Assembly (NCBI GenBank): GCA_001599815.1
Contig: BCIA01000004.1
Span: forward strand, 3,808,082 to 3,872,081
Reading direction: 5' to 3'
DNA: 64,000 nucleotides
Source of the DNA: Furcasterigmium furcatum
Taxonomy: Eukaryota > Ascomycota > Sordariomycetes > Glomerellales > Plectosphaerellaceae
Part shown: positions 56,001 through 64,000 of the stretch, in pieces
Position numbering within the stretch: position 1 is the stretch's first letter
How the letters are laid out: every line of letters starts with the position of its first letter
Program-made: the position numbers and the translations under genes
Notes under the pieces: model-generated
Seen by the model: the letters and a program-made list of their open reading frames with translations, nothing else
Told to the model about the DNA's origin: nothing
Database searches by the model: none

Positions 56001-59000
56001 GGTGACATCGAAACTCTTCGAGTCATTCAAAGACTGCGAGAAGATGATTTTGCCAAGGTCCTCACGAGTCCGTCGCCCTCAACAAATACCCCTCTGCGGT
56101 TGACCTGTATTTCAGGCAGCCCAGAGACCTTCGACTTCCTACGCTTTCATTCACCGGCGGAGCACCTGGCCTTGACCGAAAGCGGCTCCTCGCCCCCGCT
56201 GAAGCTTGCAGCCATGTCTGGATGCCTCGAAATCCTGGACGCCCTGCTGGCAGCTGACGTGGACCCCTATTTCACCACTGACAACGGCATCCTGCCGATT
56301 CAGCTGGCAGCCCACCAGGGATTTCACACTACTGTTGTTAAACTTTACGAGGCAATGGCCAAGCTCGAGTCGCCAGAAGACGCAAAGCAGCCGGAAGTGA
56401 AGGAACCCGAAGCGCCAGACGCTGATGCGAAGGACACAGACTCTGCCCCAACCACCGAACAATCTCGATTCGAAAAGGCCCTCGACGTTGCTATCGCTGC
56501 TGCTTGCATTAGTGGAAACCTTGACACAGTTCAATTTCTCTTCGACAAAGCGCCGCGCCATGCTGAGCGGGAACACTTTTACCTGCGTGCGGCAGCGCAC
56601 TTTGGACGCCTTCCGGTCATTAAAGCTCTTGTCGCGCGAGGAGTCTCGATAAAACTCGCAGATGACGAACACAACCCCATGCTAAACAGTGCTATGAGCA
56701 ACGGCCAGGCTCATGTTGTGCAATACCTCGTCGCCCAGGGGGTAGGCTCCCAGTGGGACGGCGAGGAGTCTTCGATACACTCTGCCGCTGGCGAGAACTG
56801 GGCGCTCTGCCTGCGCGAGTTGCTTCGCACCGCAAGCGACGAAGAGGTTCGCCGAAAGGATCACCAAGGCGAAACAGCTCTCGACGTTGCGGTACAGCAT
56901 GGAAGTTTGGAGGCCCTCGAAGTGTTGCTGGAGTGGGAGGAAGAACACAGCGCCACACGAGTCCCGCCCACGGCGACGAGAACACTGCAATTGGCCCTAA
57001 AATCTGAAATGAGGAAGCTGGATATAGTTTCCCTGCTTCTCGCCCGAGGCTGGGAAGCCGATAAGACGGATGCTTCGGATCTGGACACGCCGCTCCACGT
57101 TGCCGCCAGGGAACTCGATGACGACGACGAGCAGGATGCAAAGATTGTCCGCTTGCTTCTGGACGAGGTCACGAACGTGGACGTCTGCAATAAGAATGGA
57201 GACACCCCCCTCTACGTTGCCTGCCTGAAAGGAAAGACTCGACTTGTCCGTCTGCTGCTGGACCGAGGCGCGGACCAGACCTTGACGAACGAGGACCCTC
57301 GCACGCCTCTTCATGCCGCCATCATGGGGTCTCATGTCGACACAGTCAAAGCTCTCCTCGGGCAAAGCCAGGCGGAGGAAAACCTACCAGGGCCATCGCA
57401 GAAGGCCCCTGTCGAGGCTGAAAACCAAGATGGGCTGAGGCCCATCCATCTCGCCATCCGGTCTTTTGAGATGACCGACGCCTTGCTCCGCCATGTCCCC
57501 AAGCCCGATGTCGACTCCATCATTGCAGACGATAACAGGCGCACGGCATTACAGGAGGCTGCGTTCGAGGGGCCTCTCTCCGTTGTCGAGCTGCTCGTCG
57601 AGCATGGAGCCGACGTCAACACACAAGACGAACAGGGATGGACACCATTACACCATGTCACGGCACGGAGCGACGATCACACGGACACCCTAGATATTGC
57701 CAGATATCTACGCGTGCACGAAGCGGACGTAAATGCTAACAGGGGAGAAGCACCTCCGCCCCTGTACGTCGCACTGCGTCAGGACAGGCCCGATGTTGCC
57801 CTGGCGCTACTCGTTCCCGTCGTGGAAGACGGCAACATCATCGCCCCGGCTGCAGACCCGAATGTCTTTGGCGCCTCCTTTCACAGTCCCTTGCAGCTGG
57901 CCTGCTTTAAGGGCAACACGGACGTGGTGAGAAAGCTTCTCCAGGCCGGGGCTCAGCGAGACGCAGTGGGCGGCGCGGTCGGCTCACCGCTTCACGCTGC
58001 CATGTGGAACAACAAAAGCGCCGAGCTCGTGAAGTTGTTGCTCGCAAGCAGCGAGAAGAAAACGCAAGGGGAGAAGCAAGAGGAGAAGCAAGAGGAGAAG
58101 GCTCAAGATCCCGGGGAAGAGGATCCCGGTACGAGTCCTCCAGACCCGTACGCAAGTCTTATGGTCCGCCCGCTGGGAGCTCCGCTGCATTCCTTGTGCA
58201 ATAATGCGGCGGAGCGAGATACGCCACTGGGAGACATCGCGGCCCTGCTTCACAAGCGCGGTGCGGATGTCAATGCTCGCGACTACAATGGCCGGACCGG
58301 CCTCATGCTCGTTGCCCTTCGGCGGTGCGACGAGCCGAATGACTTGAAGGCGCTCCTCAGGCTCGGAGCGGATCTGAAGCCAGCAGAGGCGGCTGGCTTA
58401 ACAGCCCTTCATTACGCTGCAATGGCCGCTACGGTCGAGTCAGTCCAGGTGCTTCTTGATGAAGGCGCAGATGTCGAGGCCGTGGACAACGTAGGCCGCA
58501 ACGTCTTATCCCGCGCGGCATTGCGCAAGTCAAACGACGTGTTCGTGGCAGTACTGAAGAGACTTCCAGTGCCGATGTGGGCATCACACATGGCCACGGC
58601 GCTGACGAATGCGCTCAAGGCCCCGGATGAAGATATGAAAGCCTTCAACTTGATCGTGACTGGCCAAGATGTTGAACTCAGCCAGCCTGACAGATCTGGG
58701 TGGACCCCTTTGGACGTTGCCATCTCATATGGGCTGGAGACTCCAGCTCAGGTGCTCACGAAAAAGGGCGCGCAGAGAGGAAATGGACCACAGCGGCCGA
58801 CGAGACTATCTTCCGTGGACAGGGACCCAGCTGTCCAGGTGTCTGAGGATGGCAGGGAAGTTTGGATGGACAGTAAGATCCCCTCCCTTGCTGCCCTCAC
58901 GCCTATACCCAAGTTCCAGTGGACTTCTGGTGCTCCTACGACCGTGCTTGCGTGCCTTGCTAACAAGCCATGGGGCTGGGCCGCACCGGCCTGGCTGCCC

Positions 59001-59723
59001 TATTCTAGCTTTCGAAAACCGCTTTTCGCCGTTGGACACGGTTGGTGCCGTGCGGGCAGATCACTGCGTGCCCTTCGATGTCGAGTTTTACTACTTCGAG
59101 GTGACTATCGTGAGCATGGACTCGTGAGTTCCCCCTCCCCTTTGGCCAGTTCAGCCAATATTACCGCTGACGCATGCCCGTCTTCGCCGTGACAGACACG
59201 GTGCCGCTTCCATCGGCTTGGTTGAGGAACATGTCCCCCTCCACAGCATCGTCGGCTGGGAGCCTCACTCATGGAGTTACCACAGTGACGACGGGAACTG
59301 CATCGTCGACAACTCCATTGTTGACCAGGGGCCCGAGTTCGGCGAGGGCCAGACAGTCGGCGTGTGCGTGGACGTGAAGAGCAAGACGATGTGGTTTACC
59401 TTGGATGGCGTCCAGATCGGTGAGTGGAATCATCTCCTCGATGAGGCTGTCGCAGCGATCCGGCGACTCCTAAGGGGACCCGTTGGACTGACTGTTTTGC
59501 CTACGAATTAGGCATGCTACATGAGGGTGTCTACGGGCAGCTCTTCCCTGCGGTGTCGTTTCTCCAGGGGCAGGATGCTGAGGCAAGGGTCAGGATCAAC
59601 TTCGGACCCGACGATGGCGGCGAGAAGTTCAAGTACAAGCCTCTGCAGTACGTGGGGCCAGTGGGTGAGGATTTGGCCTCGTTACATGAAGAAGTTGAAC
59701 GTGTGATAAAGGGAATCAGGTGA
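53042..59723 (+). CDS. NLR-like protein: hydrolase remnant, NACHT-like, ankyrin repeats, SPRY
   Basis: Proposed exons are 53042-53052, 53114-53327, 53397-53448, 53504-53601, 53659-53871, 53928-58929, 59009-59123, 59196-59419 and 59512-59723. All phases agree, giving 2046 residues. The N-terminal alpha/beta-hydrolase-like domain (IVIINGIDD, RPIIFV) is typical of fungal NLRs. A NACHT-like NTPase follows, but its P-loop reads GQPGAGTT, with Thr for the Walker A Lys, and its Walker B reads IVLNAVDQC. More than 15 ankyrin repeats follow (for example NGDTPLYVACLKGKTRLVRLLLDRGAD). The last about 230 residues form a SPRY domain (VPFDVEFYYFEVTIV, VGWEPHSWSYHSDDG, FTLDGVQIG). The intron 53449-53503 has a weak donor and removes a GHNTG motif, so the N-terminal model may instead be frameshifted. 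The first exon is also tentative. Confidence 0.75.
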
Positions 59724-59849
59724 GAGTGAAGACGCAATGGCTCTAGTCTTCACGGTTTCTGGCTATCCGAAGAAAACGCGACGATCTGCACGCTGGGAAA
59801 ACTGAGTTAGGGCCTGAAAGGTCTATAACTATCCATAAACTGCTTGTTT

Positions 59850-61687
59850 TCATGCCACATTAATGCCCAGGCCTGCGGCCATGCCAGCCAGGATCTCATA
59901 CAAAGCCCACGCGCCAGGGTCAGGTAGCTCCTGGCCGGCAGCCTCTCCGACATACGTAGCACGGCCGAACCTCGCCTGCAGGAACCTCGTGCCCTCGGCT
60001 TTCTCGGCAGCGACCTTGACGCCGCCGGCGAAGTCGCCCGTGCGCGCAAACTCCTCCGCGAAGGGCAGAAGGACGTCCATCACCGTCCTGTCTCCCTCCC
60101 GCGCCGAGGTGTGGGACTTGAGAGACTCGACGGCGGATGCTAGGGCCGCGGCGTAGAGCTGCGATGAGCTGGCGTCGGTCGAGCCCTCGCGGATCTTGAT
60201 CCTCAAAGATGCCAAGAACGCGGACAGGAGGATACCCAGGATAGCGCCCAGCGTGCCGCCCATGTCGTCGACAGCCTCGATGAGAGATGTGAGGAACACG
60301 ATGATGGAGCCGCTGGAGGCCACGCCCGCGTCGAGGTTGCGGATGACGGACTCGGCGAGACCTTTCACGGCCTCGCCGCAGTCGCCGTCACCCATGACCA
60401 TGTCCCACTTGGTGAGGTTGGGCTCAGCGGCGATGGCGTATTCGCAAGAGGTGCGGATGCCCTTGTCCAGGAGAGAGCCTTCAATCTTCAGCGTGTCTTC
60501 GCCGGACAGCTTCTCGCTGCTCTCCTCGGCCGATGCCAGATCCGTTGTCTTCTTGGCACCCGCAGCAGGGCGCGTTGTGTTGGGCCAAGACACGGCGGTC
60601 GTTGGGCGGTCGAAGAATGCGAGGAGCTCCTCGGCTGTTGTTCCGGATGCCCTGGCAGCCGCGGAGATGTTGCAGAGAGAGATGGAGAACCCGGGCGCGT
60701 TGAGGGATGTCTCGAAGGTGCCTGACAGTGTCCTCACGGGCTCGATCTTCCAGGTCGCGGCGAGCTGCTTCTGGACCTCGTCGGTCAGGGCGCCGAGCTC
60801 GAGGATGGAGAGGCCGCCGTAGTTGTTGGTGAGCAGGGTGATCTGGTCACCGGCCTCGAAGTTGACGAAGGCGCGCTCGGCATCCGTGGGATCGCAGAGC
60901 AGCTTCAGGGACCTCTCGATGAGATCCTCGACGGAGGGGAAGGGGGAAATCAGTTGCTGTCCGGGCTCGTTGTGAATTCCGGCTCCCAGAACGCACACGT
61001 CGTCTGGGATGGACTGGAACTGCCGACCAGGGACGTGGCAGTGATCAAGAGCTGAGCCGATCGAGACAGTCTGGTCGTTGAGCGCCCTGCCGATGGCCAG
61101 GCACTTGTCAAAGGAGAGCTTCTCCGCGGCCGCGGCACCGAGGATCTTCATTGCTGGGGAATGTCAGCATCATTCATCAAACATTTCAAGCAAGCAAACT
61201 CACTGAACACATGGCCGGGCATGCCTCTTCTTCCCACCCTTGTGCTCTTGCTGCGCCCGATCGACACATCGTCCGTGGCGGGCAAGACGACAACGTTCTC
61301 AGCGAGCCCCTCAGCCCTCGCCCTCTCCGTAGCAAGGCCGAAATGCAGCCTGTCGCCGGTGTAGTTAGTGACGAGGAAGATGGTGCCCTTGTCTGACGGC
61401 GCGAGCCTCATGGCGGCCATGACCTGCTTGGTGCTCGGCGAGGCGAAGATATCGCCGCACGCAACGGCGGAGAGCAGGCCCTCGCCGACGAACCCACTCC
61501 ATGCCGGCTCGTGTCCGGAGCCGCCTCCGCCGATGATGCTCACCGTCGACGCGTCATTGTATCCGTCGGCGACGACGCGCTCGGGCTCGTTGAGGACCAG
61601 GTGAGGGTTGGCCGACACGAGTGCCCGGAGAGCCCTGGGCACCAAGGTGTTCGCTGCGGTCGAGGGGAAGTAGTGCTTCGTCGCCAT
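59850..61687 (-). CDS. DAK1: Dihydroxyacetone kinase
   Basis: Exons 61687-61204 and 61153-59850 (50-bp intron) give 595 residues, a normal length. The K-domain shows GGGGSGHEPAWSGFVG, VTNYTGDRLHFGLA and SALDHCHVPGR, which carries the His that binds dihydroxyacetone covalently. The L-domain shows MVMGDGDCGEAVKGLA with the Mg-ATP-binding aspartates, and DDMGGTLGAILGILL. The enzyme phosphorylates dihydroxyacetone (and glyceraldehyde) with ATP to give DHAP in the cytosol. It acts in glycerol use, methanol use or detoxification of dihydroxyacetone. It is divergent from a class II aldolase gene that would also produce or consume DHAP. Catalytic motifs look intact. Confidence 0.95.
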
Positions 61688-62489
61688 CTCGGTAATTCAC
61701 GGTAAGGGACTGGTCACTGGTACTCGGGAATCGTGGCTGGCTGGAGCCAGGTCGGTGAACTCATATTGCTTTAGATACTTCGCTTCTGTACGATCATCAC
61801 GGCGTGACCATGGACGGAAACGCGCCCAGGGGACGTGTCGCGATGTCTCTTCATCGTGTTGGCGGATATAAGAAGAGGGAATCGACGCGCTTCGGGGTTC
61901 TTTGGGTCACGATGACTTCGCATCGAAGGGCTCGGCCGAGTCTCCAGGTCGTGCCACTTGGTTCTCGTGGCCGTCTGATACAGCACTATCGCAGGTGTTG
62001 CCAAGATATGTGAACCCGCGATAGTGCGCTAAGTGCTCACCATCCCAGGCGCCACTGACCGCGAGACGAGGTCCCAACTCCGCAGAGGCTCGACACCTCG
62101 CCAGGTTTATCCCACACTTGCGGAGCGCCCGGACGCTGGGCTTGCCCTCTTTGGGCAAGCTTGGCCGACAGCACACCCTTCTCGAGGCGAGGGGCGGCAG
62201 TTCATCCAAGTGTCTCTCGCATCGAGGGTCAACACAAGGGCAAAGCCTGGGCGAGATCGAATGTCATGAGATGAGGCACATCCATCTTGACCCCATATTA
62301 TCCCCTCTCTGGGGAACTTGAGCATCCATTGGAGACTCATCATTAGCAGTCTTCATCTTCCTTCATCCCTGACCGACCAGAGTTGAACAGCTTATCTGCC
62401 GCTGACATCTGCCCTTGAAGCGATTCGACAAGTCAAGACTCACTCCTCTCACTCATCTCACAATCAAGACTCACCTCACACACCTCACA
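61688..62489. promoter_or_regulatory. Divergent promoter region (DHA kinase / class II aldolase)
   Basis: About 800 bp between the two starts. The last 60 bp before the aldolase ATG (about 62431-62489) are a CT/CA-rich leader with two TCAAGACTCAC copies, typical of well-expressed fungal genes. Confidence 0.5.
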
Positions 62490-63413
62490 ATGGCTCCCTG
62501 GGACCCCACGAAGAACAAGACATGGCAGATCCTCAAGGCCGCTGAGGACGGCGGCTACGGCGTTCAGGCCGCCATCGCCTACAACATCGAGCATATCCTG
62601 GCCTTCATCGCCGCCGCCGAGGCCAAGCGCTCGCCCCTCATCATCCAGGTCTTCCCCTGGGCCATCACATTCTCCAACGGCCTGCTCGTGCACGCCGCCG
62701 CCCTCGCCGCGAGCAAGGCCACCGTCCCCGTCGCCATCCACCTCGACCACGCCCAGGACGAGGCCATGATCCGCCTCGCCGCCGACACGCTGCCCTTCGA
62801 CAGCATCATGGTCGACATGAGCCACTACGAGATGGACGAGAACCTCGCCAAGACCAAGGTCCTCGTCGAGTACTGCCACGAGAGGGGCATCTCGACCGAG
62901 GCCGAGCCCGGCAGGATCGAGGGCGGCGAGGACGGCATCGCCGACACCGCCGACCTCGAGGGCGCCCTGACGACGCCCGAGCAGGTGGAGGACTTCATCG
63001 CGACGGGCATCGACTTCCTGGCGCCCGCGTTCGGCAACGTCCACGGCGAGTACGGCAAGAGGGGGCCCGTGCTGGAGTGGGATCGGTGAGTTTTCCTTCT
63101 CAGGATGTGTTCTTTGCGCGCGAGATGCTAACCCGGTGCCAGCCTGGACAAGATCCGCCAGACCGTGGCCGGCAGGGTCAGGATCGTGCTCCACGGCACC
63201 AACGACTTCCCCGTGGACATCATGCAGAGGTGCATCGACGGCGGCGTGTCCAAGGTGAACGTCAACAAGCTCGTCCTGGACGACTACCTCGTCCACCTGG
63301 AGAAGAACGCCTCCAAGCTCAACCTGACGACGCTGATGGAGGAGGGCGTCAAGGAGGCCCAGAAGCTGATGGAGTGGCAGATGGACGTGGTCAAGTCCAC
63401 GGGCAAGGCATGA
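62490..63413 (+). CDS. Class II (zinc) fructose/tagatose-bisphosphate-type aldolase
   Basis: Exons 62490-63085 and 63143-63413 give 288 residues, the size of the GatY/KbaY/FbaA subgroup rather than the longer yeast Fba1. The motif VPVAIHLDHAQDE holds the catalytic Asp and first zinc His. MVDMSHYEMDEN and EAEPGRIEGGEDG follow, then FGNVHGEYGKRGP with the second zinc His. IVLHGTNDFPVD has the third His, with TND in place of the usual GSG after the His-Gly. VNVNKLVLDDY closes the phosphate site. The enzyme splits a ketose (bis)phosphate into DHAP and an aldehyde. Pairing with dihydroxyacetone kinase suggests a dedicated sugar or polyol route rather than housekeeping glycolysis. The ATG at 62490 is the only good start. 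Confidence 0.9.
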
Positions 63414-63603
63414 CGGATGCGCCAAGGCTGACTGACAATCTTGTACAAATCCAAAAGCCGGAATGATGACATGATAGATTTCCACGATGAAGAATAGAAC
63501 TCGCTACATGAGAGCTCCCATACCTTTTGATATGCCCCCCGAAATCCAGGGCCTCCCTACAAAACTCCGTGATGCGCGCGCCAGCCCCGGGCGGCGATCG
63601 ATA

Positions 63604-64000
63604 TCAGACCTGCCCCCGATGCTCGCTGTCCACTTTTGCCCATTCCTGTCGTAAATCATGCCTCCAGTTCGCCATCGGCGCCCACCCGACGCGGGCCTCG
63701 CAGTCCTCCATCATGGCGATGATCCGCTCCCTCTTGACCGGGTCCTGCACGCAGAGGCCGGCGCCGTACATGCACTGCGCCGAGAAGATCTGCGCCGCCG
63801 GGTCCGTCATCTCCATCGCGATCCCGCAGATGGTGTCCACCGCCTCCGAGAGCGTCCGCTGCACCTTCAGGTACCCGTTGAACCCCGGCGGGATCGGGCT
63901 GTGGAGCGTGATGAGGATCTGCGCGAACCAGTACGCCTGCACGGCGATGCCAAAGTGCGGCGGGTATATCCACAGCGGCGTGAACACGTCCGTCGGGCTC
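63604..64000 (-). CDS. C-terminal end of a probable fungal transcription factor, 5' partial
   Basis: The frame is open from the right edge of the window to a stop at 63604, about 132 residues. The segment YWFAQILITLHSPIPPGFNGYLKVQRTLSEAVDTICGIA, followed by CMYGAGLCVQDPVKRERIIAMMEDCEARVGW, resembles the C-terminal helices of Zn2Cys6 regulators with a DUF3468-type regulatory region. The DNA-binding part would lie outside the window. It is convergent with the aldolase gene, so it could regulate the DHA kinase/aldolase pair, but this is only positional. Confidence 0.7.
   Translation of the reverse strand, partial: SPTDVFTPLWIYPPHFGIAVQAYWFAQILITLHSPIPPGFNGYLKVQRTLSEAVDTICGIAMEMTDPAAQIFSAQCMYGAGLCVQDPVKRERIIAMMEDCEARVGWAPMANWRHDLRQEWAKVDSEHRGQV

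Noticed and set aside
62433..63485. A 350-codon antisense frame over the class II aldolase
   Set aside because: Compositional shadow of a GC-rich gene.

Overview
The window is nuclear DNA of a filamentous ascomycete, most likely a Sordariomycete. Coding regions are GC-rich with strong G/C preference at third codon positions. Introns are short (about 50-145 bp), with GTRAGT-type donors, CTRAC-like branch points and YAG acceptors. Zn2Cys6 regulators, DAL5-type permeases, Pth11-like receptors and NLR-like proteins are all typical of this group. Genes are monocistronic. There are no rRNA genes, convincing tRNAs, CRISPR arrays or intact transposons. I joined exons by hand by matching splice sites, reading-frame phase and protein-family motifs; none is backed by transcript data.

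Left part (1-18.7 kb): the C-terminal half of an ABC-C transporter; a small four-helix membrane protein; a single-pass Ser/Thr-rich surface protein; an orphan protein; a THEM6-like hotdog thioesterase; a peroxisomal enoyl-CoA isomerase ending in HRL; a cutinase/fatty-acid-type Zn2Cys6 regulator; the internally deleted relic of an arylsulfatase gene; a DAL5-type permease with a GC-AG intron and a 14-nt exon; and a large fungal-specific membrane protein.

Middle-left part (19.6-31.0 kb): a probable catabolic cluster. It holds an MFS sugar-type transporter, a Zn2Cys6 regulator, a DUF1338/HglS-type 2-oxoadipate dioxygenase/decarboxylase divergent from a class II aldolase/adducin-fold protein, a D-2-hydroxyacid dehydrogenase, and a pipecolate/saccharopine/sarcosine-type flavin oxidase ending in the peroxisomal signal AKL. 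The oxidase and the HglS-like enzyme would fit lysine or pipecolate breakdown to D-2-hydroxyglutarate. That pathway is inferred.

Middle-right part (32-46.6 kb): an F-box/Cys-rich orphan, an ammonium permease, an FAD monooxygenase, a Pth11-like seven-helix receptor and a second DAL5-type permease. They are separated by unusually long gene-poor gaps.

Immunity-like locus (46.99-59.72 kb): an ankyrin-subtilisin (S8) fusion is transcribed divergently from a beta-rich orphan with an Ala-rich helical tail. Downstream lies a giant NLR-like protein ordered as hydrolase remnant, NACHT-like domain, ankyrin repeats and SPRY. The NLR lacks the Walker A lysine and the first Walker B aspartate, and its hydrolase nucleophile elbow is mutated and broken. 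The protease plus beta-rich partner arrangement resembles known fungal protease/gasdermin cell-death pairs. This is the best candidate in the window for an undescribed system.

Right end (59.8-64 kb): a dihydroxyacetone kinase gene divergent from a class II fructose/tagatose-bisphosphate-type aldolase, suggesting a shared DHAP-producing route. The C-terminal end of a likely transcription factor runs off the edge.
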